Source: Diatrype stigma (Eukaryota > Ascomycota > Sordariomycetes > Xylariales > Diatrypaceae). Taken from it: 64,000 nucleotides of DNA. Where the stretch lies: assembly GCA_022225965.2 (NCBI GenBank), contig JAKJXP020000148.1, positions 23,247 to 87,246 of the forward strand, given 5' to 3'. Shown here one piece after another: positions 36,510 through 48,275 of the stretch. The notes below the pieces were generated by a model. That model was not told the DNA's origin. It saw only the letters and a program-made list of their open reading frames with translations, and did not search any database. A program made the translations under genes and the position numbers. Numbering within the stretch: the stretch's first letter is position 1; each line of letters opens with the position of its first letter.

Positions 36510-39500
36510 CGTGTTGGTTACTTGTCACCGGACTCTCTAGATTACCGGTTCGCAGGTAGAAAAAGGGCAGGCTTATAAATGGCAAATGGCCAACTCCCCG
36601 ATTTATCATCATCGTCGAACAGCGGTTCGCTCGGTGAGGAGGTCAGGTCCTCGGTAATATAAATTCCCACGATTCCCCGCATTACCCCGAACCGGCAAGC
36701 CGTGATCCTCCCCCAGGCTGCGGCCGGCATTTATATTCTCCATAGATACCGTGGCGTGGAAACTCCAACACTTTGCGAGGAGCACTACTGAGTGATGCAT
36801 TTGAAAACAGCCTTTGACGCAGATAGTATTGAGTTGAGTAGGCCTCAAGTTAAACAATATATTCGGAAAGGCCGGTTGTCGATATGTTGAATATCCCATC
36901 ACAACTAGGACCACAATAGTCATGCTGGGCGCATTTGACCTACCACAACGTAGGGCCCCCCACGCCGACAGTCTTATACAAGAAGGCTACGAGGGCCAGG
37001 AGGGTTGATAAGCTCACCGAGGCCAAAATGGCCATAGTTGAACCTCCGATGGACCTTGCTGCGGCCCAGGCCCCTCCCAAAGGCTAGTCACCACATGGTT
37101 CACGAGTTCATTCGCGACACCAAGCGCCCGGAGATGGACTTAAGAAAGCCACGACCCTGGTGGAAGCCGAGCAGGGGCAGCAGCAGTCGGTGCTTCCGCA
37201 GAACCCGAAGCCGAATGCTGACCCGTTTCCAAGCGCGAAACGGAAGCCGAAGAGGATCAGACACGGACAGAGATAGGTATGAGATATGGACAGTGACCTG
37301 AACAGGGGGAGCGGACCGCAACCTCGTTCCTCGGAGACGGCCAGCTCCAAGCTGTACAGCCTCTGCTGGGGGGGCCGACCGAGCAGGAAACGGAGGACCT
37401 CTAACCACGAGACCGATGTGCACGGGGCGGGATTTTCTGGGGAGGTGGGGCAATCACTCTGGTTCGGGCTTGGGATCGGGATCAGGATCGGGCGCGAGCT
37501 CCGCGGATCACGACCAGGGAAGTTGTTCGCCGCGTTGCCACCTGCCGCGTCACAGGAATTCCAGCCAAGCGATGGTAAGGAGGATGATAATGAAGAACTT
37601 GGCACGAGAGGCTTAGACCATTGATTGATCTTTAGCAAACTAGCATTGTCAGATAGCCGGGGAAGGGGCCCTACGTAAGCATCGGAGATCTATGTGTCCA
37701 CACGAATTATCTGTGCAACTAATAATAGCATGTTCGCATCCGACTTACAAGCCTGCCTCATGTCGAAGACTGCTGGACGTAAACACATTTGATAGAAACC
37801 ATAACACCAAATAGTTATAGTGATATGTTGCCTACTTGGATCTTGGACGAGCCCTAAGGATTCTCTACTACGCAATGCTAGATCGCAACGATTTGCACGT
37901 TTCAACGTCATTAACGATACGCTACTAAGTGTCTCACCAATACCCGTAGATTCTACTGGCAGGGCTGAAAGCCCCTTCGAGATAAACTTTCAATCTACGT
38001 TTCAAAGGAACTCAAAAAGCATTTAGAGTTTGCCTACTTCGCACGCCTGCCCCTTAGCCCAGAAACTGTTAGCAGCCCTATACGTACTATTAAAGTGCGT
38101 AGGTAAGCTCGTAGGCAGGGGGCAGGCTCGGGAGTTGGACTTTGGAGTCTGGAGTTTGGAACCAACAAAGGCGGGACTCGGGCTGCAGGGTCCAATGAAA
38201 AAAGCATGTGCTGCATCTGAAAGCTTAGCAGCTTGGGGGCTTGAATGACCAGCCAATGGCGGCAGAGCAAATGGAACCGTGTCCTACGAAGCCAAGGCTA
38301 ATGGCTCTTTTGGTTGTGCTCCTTTCTTTGGTGAGATCGGGTGCGGCATGCCATCTGTATATCCATCTGTATATCTGTATACATCCATGATAGTAGTACA
38401 TGATGTGGTAGAACTACATATGTCCTAGTAGAAATTTGATAGGCTCTCCTGTGCATCACGTGCACATCAGTGACGTCTTCTGCTGGGCTATGCAAGAGGC
38501 CATGTGAGATGACGGGTAGCGCCACGGCATTCCAGGACTTCTACGAGGCCTCCTAGGGGATGCCAGGCCGGAGAGGGCGGAGGATCACTCCAAAACCTGT
38601 CCGGCCGTCAAACGCCAAAGGGGGTGAGAGCAAGAGGGGTTGACTATACGGTAGGTCATACTAGTATCATAGACTTCTCCTGTATACTCCACCTAGGTAG
38701 GAGTTGCAATGCATAGTTGCATACTGTTGAAACATCTGTCCGAAACACATTACAAACCGATACAACATCGCTGGCGTCTATAGCACCTTCGAACGTGGTA
38801 GATGCATGTGCCAATGAAGCGAATGGATGGTTACATCAGCGAAAGCCGACGAAGTGTTTAGTATATGTAGGTAGACGTCAGACATGCTATCAGGAGACGT
38901 TATTTATTTCGCAGCACGAGTGTAGCGCATCCTAGGTACTTGGGCGGAGGCAGCAAATGCGGGGTTACTCCTTAATGCTTATAGGAACCTGCCCCCCTGA
39001 GCGATATACCTATTAAACTGAAGATAGTCCAGCGAGGTTTTATTATGTGCTGCTATAATGTGCATAATATATAGAAAGAATCCCTACTGTCGGATAGGAG
39101 TATGCGCAAATCTACCTGTAGTGATATCAATCCTATCAACCCACCCAACTCAGCTAACTGTATAAAGCATGGAATGTCGGCGGAATGTCAGATTGGCAGT
39201 TGGCTGATTTAAAGCCCTGGAAATTCTTAGACGATCAAATCCACACAGCTGAAGCACATGCGTTTTGTGGATCTCCAGTCTCGCCCGACAACCGATGGTG
39301 GCTCCAGAAGACCTTGCCAAAGTAAGCACCTAGACTACAAAGCATCCTCAGAAGAGTACCTACATACTCGCTGCTACTACAGTGCATACACAATCGTGCC
39401 GCATCTGCCCAGGAGCCATGAGGAGCTGGATCAATCCCATACATCAGCCAAGCCGCAAATCCCCAGATACCTCGACAGATTCCACGATACCCGGGAGGAG

Positions 39501-39724
39501 CAGCCGGCTCATCCAATAATTACATACCGGCCAGCGGGATTATGCAGGTAATAGTGTCGAATGGGATCACGACGAGCGATGTCATTAGCCTCCCTCTTTG
39601 CCTATCTGGGTACCCCGTAGTGCTCCGGGACAGGTACGGGACAGGTACGGAGCACCAGGAAGCATGTACATACAGCTCCGTACACACCTAACTACGTACA
39701 ATGAACCACTATAACAAAACTAGC

Positions 39725-39760
39725 GACAAATCAGACAAATCAGACAAATCAGACAAATCA
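39725..39760 (+). repeat. 9-bp tandem repeat
   Basis: GACAAATCA repeated exactly four times. Intergenic. Confidence 0.9.
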
Positions 39761-40130
39761 TCCTTCAACAGCATCGACAGCACCCAGCACAAGCAACAGC
39801 GCTAGATTCGCCCGAGACCCCACTGTTCCACGGGGCGGCGTCTGTAGGCGCATGCGCATTTCGTGCTAGCCTTGCTAGCGCTATCCTGTCTGGCTGTCGA
39901 GCCCTATTGCCAATCTGCTAGCAAGACCAGGTATGGAGTAGGTACCACTGATCAGTGATGGCCCCCAGCGGGCCCGGCCAAGGATTTTTATTGTTATTAG
40001 TTACTACACCTGCTAACTAGTTAGTGCCGTCCGGTTTAATAATGTAATACCAGTTTTCCCTTTCGGTGTTCGCAGGTGACTGACTGCCTGAGGGCAGGTG
40101 ACCAGTGGTTCGCATTGCAGGCACTCAAAC

Positions 40131-40180
40131 CCGACACTCAGGCACTCAGACACTCGGGCACTCGGGCACTCGGGCACTGC
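40131..40180 (+). repeat. CACTCGGG-type tandem repeat
   Basis: About five copies of a GCACTCGG-like octamer, drifting to CACTCAGA at the left end. A second repeat of ACTGAGGGCCCAGC follows at 40246-40280. Confidence 0.75.
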
Positions 40181-40870
40181 AGGTCAGCCAGCGTACCTAA
40201 TCCATGGCTGTCATTCGAGCTGTCAGCCAACACCGAAAGACCACCACTGAGGGCCCAGCACTGAGGGCCCAGCACTGGGGGACGAGGGCCCCGGACAGCA
40301 GCCGCAAGCCTCCGGTGCCTGTACTTCGTCGGTAGGTCCAGTAGCGAATAGTCCAGGTCTCTTGCAATCTCCAGAAACTCTAGTCCCAGTGGTGTTCCCC
40401 GAGATCCTGGACCATCCAATTAATCAAATCGGATATTGAACCCATCTCCTCCCCCCGGTCCAAGATTCCGTTACAACCCTATTATCTATTATCTATTCTG
40501 CACTGCATCTCTTTTCCCACGTTGCGACAGCCCTCCTACCCGCCGTTGCAATCACTACCACCTTTCCAACCTGCTCCGAACTATCGACTATCATCAACGG
40601 TTTCGTCTTGACGGCATTCGACATCGCCCTCTCCCTTGCCTACATCGCTCGCTACCTTACCCACCTAGGTATTCTGCCGTTGCACGACACGTTACTTATC
40701 GCCTCTTACCCCCACGGCGCACCCACCGCACATCCACGGCATGCAGGAGACTGCGTCTGGATAAATACTAATTTCTGGTTCGTGGTGAACCTACATAGTA
40801 CATGCTCAGTACCCATCCCTGGCACTCCCGTCTCCCACAGGCGAACGTACAGACGTAGACGTACAGACGT

Positions 40871-40925
40871 ACAAACCACAGACCACAGACCACAAATCAC
40901 AAACCACAAACCACAAACCACAAAC
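40871..40925 (+). repeat. ACAAACC-type tandem repeat
   Basis: Seven or eight copies of a CACAAAC/CACAGAC heptamer in the probable leader or promoter of the kinase gene. Confidence 0.75.
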
Positions 40926-41466
40926 TGCACACCTACAAACCTACAAACATTCAAAGTCGATTGCCGCCGTTACATTCCACTATCTCGGTATCCCCCTAGG
41001 CGTTTCCTCTAGCTCTAGTACGAAGTATAATACGAGTTACTCGCATCTTACACCAGGGTCTGGCCTGGCCAGTCTGCAACAATCGATCCAGCCGCCAAAA
41101 ATCTGCCTAGACCCATCCTTGCTAGCCCCATTCATCTTGTACTTTCTCTTTTGCGTGTCCAGCGTCGAGTGTTGGCTGTCGAGTCCTGTCTTCCCTTACC
41201 ACTCACGGTCGTCAGATCATCAGAGCTGGGGTACCACTTTCAGCCCACGGAGTCCTGACAGCCTCCTTTCCCGTCAGCCTCTTTCTTATCTCTGCCATTT
41301 TTGGGAGGGGGAGAAGAGCGGTTCTTACACGCACAGTCATATACATCATACTGGCCCAGTCAGCGTCGCACATTCATTGCGGTAACTCGTAGGTACTGCT
41401 CCACACCACCTCGAGGAACCGAGACGGAGTCACTATCCGCCCAGCAAGCAACGCAAGCAACGCAAT

Positions 41467-43789
41467 ATGACGCGGGCACCGCCACGGACTCTGCCCCAAG
41501 ATCTTTTCGTAGATGTTGACTACCGGAACCCTGCCTCTATCGAGCCCCGCGACACCACCCGTACTTCCGATGCCGATACTATTGCCCTGGCCGCCGCCCA
41601 AGAACTGAACCGCCGCAATGCACAAGCCAATCAGAGCATAAACCCGTATTACCGCCACCAGCATGACTGTGTCAGCACCGACGGCCCTCACGACCGGAAT
41701 ACACTGACTTCGACCTCGAAACCCACCACTCTGCACGGCAACGTCCTCTTCCAGTCCCATACCACCGCTCCGTCGCCGATCCAGGAACTTCCGTTCGAAG
41801 ACTCCATCTTGTCAGGCCCCTATTCCGAAGAGCCGCCCTCATATTCCCCTTCCTCCTTGGGCGATATAAAAGAGGACAACAGCAGGGGACCCCTCCAGAT
41901 TGCCACTGGCTTTTCGCCCGCTCCGGCATCCCGGAGCGATAGCCTCAACAGCAACGGCGGTCTATCCGTGCATTCTTCCAGCCAGCCGCTGCAACACAAA
42001 TCCTCTTCTTCTAGTCTCAGGCCCGCGTCCAGGACACCCAGCTTACGGCAAGCCTTTGGTAAGGCCGTTGGCTCCACCCCGGGTTCTAACTACCCAAGTC
42101 CGATAATATCAGCTATGGGCAGCGTTACACCTCTGCCATCACCTCTGTTATCGAACGATTCGCCTGGCCCTTGGAAGCAACTTCGTGCCCGCTCGTCATC
42201 ACGGGCATCATCACGGGAGGGCACCTTGCCCCCAGCTATGCACGACTCTGTACTCATAACCACGAGCGGTGAGTCTGTCGCTTCAGCACTTGCGCACCAG
42301 TCTAAAAGGAAGGTATACGCAGGTCTCAATGTCGGCCATGCGAGCGAAACGAGTAGCGGGAAAGTAGAGCATACCAGGAATAGAAGCATAAGCGAATACA
42401 TCCCAGACCCTAAGGGCATCCCCAGGAGACAGACCACAGTCGCTGGGCCACATGGAAATGTGCCTGGTAGGGAGGCGAACGGCGAACCCCATATCCGCCG
42501 CGAACCGCATTTGTCCGAAGTACGAGGTCTGGCCGCGATAACGAAGCCGCCCACCCCCCCGCCGAGTGAGTCCTCGCAGAGCAATGATGGTTCTGCGAGC
42601 AAGAAAGCCGATGTTGAATATTTCGCAGCGCGTGGTAGAAAGGACGGGAAGTTAAGGCGATGGCGTGCTATCAAGGAGCTCGGACAGGGGACATTTAGCC
42701 GGGTGGTTCTGGCCACTAGCCAGATGGCTACCGATGACGACGAGGCCAAGGAGACAGCGGCAGAGCCGACAGCTGCCGCAACCGGAGCCCAGCCGGATCG
42801 AAAAACGTTGGTGGCTATCAAAGTCTGCGAACATGGTCCGCGAGGCGGCGCATCGGAAGATCGGATCGAGATGAGCTTGAAGCGGGAGCTCGAAATCATG
42901 CAATCGATAAATCACCCCTCATTGGTCCATCTGAAAGCCTGGAACATCGAGGCTACGAGGGCGCTCCTGGTTCTCAGCTACTGTCCCGGGGGCGATCTGT
43001 TCGACGTTGCAACGACCTATCGGAGTTCGCTCACTGCGCCTTTATTAAGGCGCATATTTTCCGAGCTTGTTGGCGCTGTCAGGTATCTTCATGAACGGAG
43101 AATCGTCCACCGGGACATCAAGCTCGAAAGTAAGCGCGATCCCCTACTACTACTTCTACTACTACTACCCTTGCTCGGCCGGTGGTGCCTCACTTGTGCG
43201 AGTTGCTAACGGGCTGATAATAGACGTCCTCGTCAATGTCCCTCCTGCCGAACTTACCAATCCCACCCAGGATTGGATCAAGTACCCCTATTCCGTCATT
43301 ACCCTTACCGACCTAGGCCTCTCGCGCTTCGTGGCAGACGATGAGAAGCTCGAGACCCGCTGCGGGTCCGATGACTACGCGGCGCCCGAGGTCATCCTGG
43401 GGCAGGCGTACGATGGGCGCGCGACCGACGCCTGGTCCTTGGGCGTGCTTCTCTACGCGCTCATCGAGTCCCGGCTGCCCTTCGACCCGCACCCCAATGC
43501 CAGCGATGCGCAGCGGCGGATGCGCAGTCGGACGAGCCACCGCATAGCCCGGGTCGAGTGGAGCTGGATCCAATACGCAGGCGAGGACGGCGACCACGAC
43601 GCCAATGTGGCTAAATTCGAGGCTGATGGCCTGCTCGGCGCCATGGAGATCACCGAGGGCTTGCTGAAACGCGCCCGCAGCCGCTGGCCCATGCAGCAGG
43701 TCGCCGAGACCGAGTGGGTCCGCGGCGGCATTCAGGCCGAGGGCGGGCTTAGGTTCCGGGAAGAGGAGGAAGGGGAGGAGGTCTCATGA
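41467..43789 (+). CDS. Ser/Thr protein kinase with long disordered N-terminus
   Basis: Exons 41467-43129 and 43224-43789 (94-nt intron splitting the Asn of HRDIKLEN) give 742 residues. Residues 1 to about 390 are Ser/Pro/Thr-rich and without a fold signal. The kinase domain follows: glycine loop ELGQGTFSRVVLA (about 403), AIKVCEHG with the ATP-binding Lys, an insert of Ala/Asp/Glu between the loop and this Lys, the catalytic loop VHRDIKLENVL (about 547), LTDLGLSRF (DLG in place of DFG), and the activation segment GSDDYAAPEVILG. The domain end is short and its tail is Glu-rich. DLG and SDDYAAPE remind me of the fungal Prr1/Npr1-like kinases linked to pheromone or nutrient signalling, but that assignment is uncertain. 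All catalytic residues are present, so it should be active. Confidence 0.88.
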
Positions 43790-45124
43790 CGCTTGTGATA
43801 TCCATCCTTACTAAGAAAGACCACGCACGGTTGGGCAAGCCTGTTTTGTTTACGAGCTGGGTCGCGGACTCCTTTCGAATATGGATTCGAAGATCTTTTT
43901 GCACGGGTCTACATGGGTCTCATTTTAGGTACCCCCCAGTTGAAATCATAAATTTGGAAAGGGGGGCGGATAGGGGAGCGAGAGGAAGAGACGGGGCCTT
44001 GGGTCATAGGAAACGTAGGTGACGAGTTCAGGCTCCCTCATCTACATATTCTCTCTTTTGTCGTCGAGCTTCGAGCGTACGGGGATGTCCGAATGAATAG
44101 AAACACGGCGGGGAAAGTGGCAAACAACAGCATTAAAGGAATGGGCGCGAATGCGAGGCGAGGCGAGGCGATGCGAGGCAACGCAGAACGAAGCAAGGCA
44201 ACGCAGGGCAAGGCCAGAGGCGAGGCAAGGAAGGGCAAGACGACTGGCCAGCGACGGAGTTCATGATCAAAACGGTATAACCGATTATTACTTTTTAAAA
44301 CACCTTTTTGGGGCTAACCATTCTTCATTCGATTTTTGTATGTTTTACTATTACCTACCTACTATTACCTACTTGCCTACCTTACCTACTTTACATATCT
44401 AAACTTACCTACGCGCTATGGGGAAGCAATCCCCAAAGGCCCCTTTTATTTTCCATCTTACTTTGCCTGCCCCTTCGATTCGATCCGACTTAGAACTTCT
44501 TCCTTTATGGTCTTACCTACTATTTGCTATTAGAATCCCGATCATCCATCCACAGACACACACACAAACACACACGGACATATGCTTGTTCGCATCCTGA
44601 CTAACTGGATGAGGAAGATTCAGCGGTCGCCCACACCTGTTCACATGATTACCTATGCAATACCCTCATACATTATGTGGCCAGCGGACTAGCTAACCAC
44701 ATGGTTGGCTGTTTGGCTGACTGGCCGACTGTATCGCGATATACCTACCTACCTACCTACCTCTCTCCTGAATATCGCACATACCCCTCTATTGATCATT
44801 CCTTCTCATCTTCCCCTTTTTCTTCTCTTCCGCTTCGCAACGGTTGGACGCTAGCCATGTAAATTGATTGTTACGAAATAGAAGACTTCACGCGTGTTAC
44901 GCATTGCATGTATGTACGTACGGTACCTAAGGTAGAAAAGAACGAGATTTGACGTTGTTTCGGTGGATTTCGATAGATAAATACACGTAGCTAGTATTGC
45001 TAGGTAGCTTAGGTCTGTCCTTCCCATAGAGAAAATAAAATCATGTTTGTTGGCTCTGGTGAGATGACTGATGGCTACTACAATGCAGCAGGTATGTGAA
45101 GAGAAAGGGGGAAGGGGAAAAGAA
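43790..45124. other. intergenic region left of the assembly gap
   Basis: Low-complexity sequence: a GCGAGGCGAGG/GCAACGCAG stretch at 44151-44230, TACCTACTT-rich sequence at 44345-44415 and a CTAC repeat at 44742-44762. No gene was seen. Confidence 0.5.
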
Positions 45125-45163
45125 GGGGGGGGGGGGGGGGGGGGGGGGGGGGGNNNNNNNNNN

Positions 45164-45228
<65 letters not shown>
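45125..45228. other. assembly gap flanked by poly-G and poly-C
   Basis: Twenty-nine G (45125-45153), ten N (45154-45163), then 65 C (45164-45228). The mirrored homopolymers around a gap look like read artefacts extended from both sides, so their true content and length are unknown. Confidence 0.95.
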
Positions 45229-45879
45229 ACGTGTAGTTAGGATCCTGTTGTTAACATTAGGCTGTATGTCTATCACTTATCACGTATACGTGACTTGAGC
45301 TTGCTTCAATTCCCCCTCCTGCCACCTGTGTGGAAAAAAGGGGTATGGATATCCACATCCACACATGCGTACGTTCTTCCCCTTTTTGCTTTTTCAAGTT
45401 TAAGCTTAACCTTAAAGCCCCTTTCTCTTTCTTTATATATACATAATTCAATACAAAACCAACAATACTACAAGCCTCCATTCCGAGACTTTTTATACAT
45501 ATCATCGAGTAATTCAAAGAAAACCAGGCAAACGTCTCATTTGTCGTTACCATCAATCAATAGGGCGCTATTCAAATCGGCTGGAAAGTAAAACCCAATA
45601 TCTCGCATCCTTGACCTCCTGAAGGTGACCCCGATATTGTTTGAGCCCCGCGTAGGCAAAAGAAGAGCGTCGAGGGTTTTGTACCGGCAACGCTCGTCCT
45701 CCGTCTAGTTACCAAGACGAGACCGTATCTATAAGAGTCTCGCTCGGTATCAGTCGGTCGACCGCACAGCTCAGCCCATTCAGACACATTCTTTAAGCGT
45801 ACACTCGAGAACAGCGCCTATTCTATGCGTCTCTTGCAGACAGATAGGAGAGCATCTCTGAGATGATTCAACATCCGTC

Positions 45880-46960
45880 TCGATAGTCACCGGCGCGATA
45901 CTGAATGGTCCCTGAGGTCCATCGGGTGTCCGCCTTCGCAAGATCCCTTGACAATGGATGGACCTGATTCTGGCATGCAGGAACTTGCACGCCTCCTCGT
46001 TTGCCTCGGCGCTGTGCGCCAGATCCCCAAAGCCACTACCGGTATATGTGAGCCGGGAGAGAGTTACCGTCACGCTATAGGGACTCGAAAGTCCGCCGGC
46101 GCTTTTCCGTAGACACATAAAGCTCATGGTCTTGGTATCAGATCAGGCTCGTCGATACCGAGGGCCATCTCCGACAGCAGCTGCGCTGGCATTGTATGTA
46201 TGTCATCGTAGCGGGCGTTGATGTCGGCGCGTTCGGCTTGCTAGGGATCGGCCGAAAATCCCAACGATTTCACGGATAACACTGTGGATGGCGGATGAAA
46301 ACAGCAACAGCCCTGCGACCCTTCGGGGCAATGGCAATTGGATATCTGGAAGCCGCTGGATCCACAGCCTAGGTGATCACCGACGCGCTTACCCGCGACG
46401 TCAACGTTCTTATCCCCGGACGCTGTCCATCCCGGGGAGCTCGGGGACGTCCTGCCTGGTGCGAATACGCATAGCTGTGAACAAACAGATCACCGTGATC
46501 ACTTCGCCCTGGTCGATGAGGACATGCCACTTTCTTCTGCCACCTCACTCCAATCAGCCGCAAGACTAGGTACCATCTCGGTTGAGAAGCAGATGTATTG
46601 GCGTAAATGATGCTTGTCCACAACATAGTGTACATTACCAATGAATGACCTCGTCCCGGCTTAGATAGTTATTTGGTCACGAGTAACTCTGCACATCCTC
46701 CTTGTCCCATCAGTACCAGTACAGGTAGCTCTCGGTGGTCCGTAGTCACGCCCGAGTAGATTTACCGGACCCAGACCCCGCCAACCCCCCGGGCTTTCTC
46801 AATGACTTCGACCTTGAGCCCCAGCTTAAGCAAAGAATATAGCTGGAAAATGCCTCCGAGGTCAGCTCCAATCACCAAGGCGTCCGGAGTGTGTCGAGCC
46901 GAGTTTTCAGGACATCAACCTGGGCGTACCGCTCAGACCAGAGGACACAAAGACGGTCTA
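45880..46960 (-). pseudogene. decayed Baeyer-Villiger monooxygenase
   Basis: Read on the minus strand, pieces of a Baeyer-Villiger monooxygenase appear in the right order but in different frames with stops. An FAD Rossmann block ALVIGADLGGIFQLYSL...VIEKARGVGGVW lies around 46900-46760 and ends in a stop where the YxNRYPG motif should be. ESYLYWY followed by a stop, then WDKEDVQSYS, lies near 46730-46680. DKHHLRQY and ADWSE-like sequence follow near 46620-46540, and EANEEACKFLHARIRSI near 46010-45950. No single frame or simple set of introns joins them. It differs from the intact copy at 34.4-36.5 kb and belongs to another subgroup of the family. Limits are approximate. Confidence 0.72.
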
Positions 46961-47084
46961 TCATCTCTGCTCTAGGAGGTGATTATCGGGTATCTGGATA
47001 CAGCAGGAGATTATGCTGACTGAAGCCACCGCCGTGGTTCAGTTTGGATTCTATCAGGTTCCTTGGCCGCCTTTCGGGCGCGCC

Positions 47085-47501
47085 CTAGCTTGTCTCTACA
47101 AGACGCCGCGGCTGTGGACAACCTTTAACGAGAAATTGAATAACCACCTGCTCCCGCTTCGCGGTCTCATGGGCCAAGATCCGACAGTGCCGCCCGGATA
47201 CGTTCGGGCAGCTTTTGGGTAGTCCGACTATGCAGACGCCAGAGGTCGAAATTATGTCCTGTGTGAGTTCCTTCCCGAGGGCGATAGGGCCGTTGCTAGT
47301 TCTCCCGATTATACGAGAGATGTCGAGGTGATTTTCCGGGACATCGTATGGCGACACATCAAGCACTGCGGCTCCCTCAACATACCAAACCCATGCCAGA
47401 TCGGTTCGAAACGGTCCTCTGACATGAGGTGGACTCCGGATTGGACCAAGAAGAACTTCATATAGGAACGAAGCTACTTGCGAGGGCTTACTTCGTCTCA
47501 C
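47085..47501 (-). pseudogene. unassigned coding remnant
   Basis: A 139-codon frame that contains protein-like sequence (VLDVSPYDVPENHLDISRII and ALGKELTQDII) but no family I can name. It lies just upstream of the dead monooxygenase on the same strand, and could be a fragment of a neighbouring enzyme gene. It starts abruptly and shows no clear promoter or exon partners. Confidence 0.3.
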
Positions 47502-47599
47502 TCTGATGAAATGTGTGCAATTTCGGAAGAGGGGCGCGTGTTGAGAATGCCGGGTCTTTCAATCACAACTGTGGAAGATCCGAAAGGTCCACGAGACGC

Positions 47600-48275
47600 T
47601 TAGAAACTTGGTATCAAGCGACGAGCTTGAAAGGCGATACGTCACAGGAGTGAGCATGCTTGAAGTGTCTGCTAGGACGTCTGTTGCAAATGCGCTGAGG
47701 GAGAGCCAGGAGTCGTGGCTGGGAGAAGCCCAGAGAATTTCCTCTGACACGTTCAATCAACAAGAGCAAGGCCAGCGCCCCTCAAAAACTCTACCCGGCC
47801 ATACCCGCGAGATATACAAAATAGGGCGATGCTTGCAGGCCGAAAGCTCATGCGTGGCTATATCGGCACGGTGCCGCAACCGAATGCAAAGGGCGACGAA
47901 ATCTGCGCCCTTCTCAGCTGTCATACACCCATGGTACTGCGGCGGGTCGGAGCTGATGTCTTCCGCACCGTTGGGGAGTGTCATGTGCTTGGAATCTTCG
48001 ACGGCGAAGCTCCTGAGGGCGAAGCTCTCGTGGGCCCCTTACCAGACTGGACTAGGAGGCTGTTTGCTTCGGATCCCAAGTCGGGGGTTCACTTGTACCT
48101 CGTCAATAATCGCGCCTGAAGACAGGGCCTGATAGACCCAAGACTCCAGCAATTGTCGCTGGACTTGAATGACTTCTCAAAACGTCTTAGCGAAGATCCT
48201 CATGCGAAGATCCGGCTGAAGGCGGAGCAGTTTCACAGCGTTTTCCCTCAGATCCGGGACTTCGATATAATATGA
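47600..48275 (+). pseudogene. C-terminal remnant of a HET (heterokaryon incompatibility) gene
   Basis: The plus strand encodes the typical C-terminal region of fungal HET-domain proteins. From about 47800 one frame reads NRAMLAGRKLMRGYIGTVP, then GDEICALLSCHTPMVLRRVG and VGECHVLGIFDGEA. It continues past an in-frame TGA at 48118-48120 to DPRLQQLSLDLNDF...FPQIRDFDII and a stop at 48273-48275. Sequence from 47608 to 47800 continues in another frame. The N-terminal HET domain itself is missing; minus-strand unrelated sequence stands in its place. Intact relatives trigger cell death when unlike strains fuse. This copy looks dead. Confidence 0.7.

Larger units (their letters stand above)
36510..41466. 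other. 5-kb gene-poor region
   Basis: No frame here shows a domain. The frames around 37038-37640 are Pro/Ser/Arg-rich and differ in all frames without conserved features. From 40430 to 41466 the plus strand becomes C/T-rich and probably is the promoter and long leader of the kinase. Several tandem repeats are listed separately. Confidence 0.5.

Noticed and set aside
37038..37640. Overlapping frames on both strands suggesting a gene
   Set aside because: Ser/Pro/Arg-rich in every frame, no motif, no convincing splice joins.
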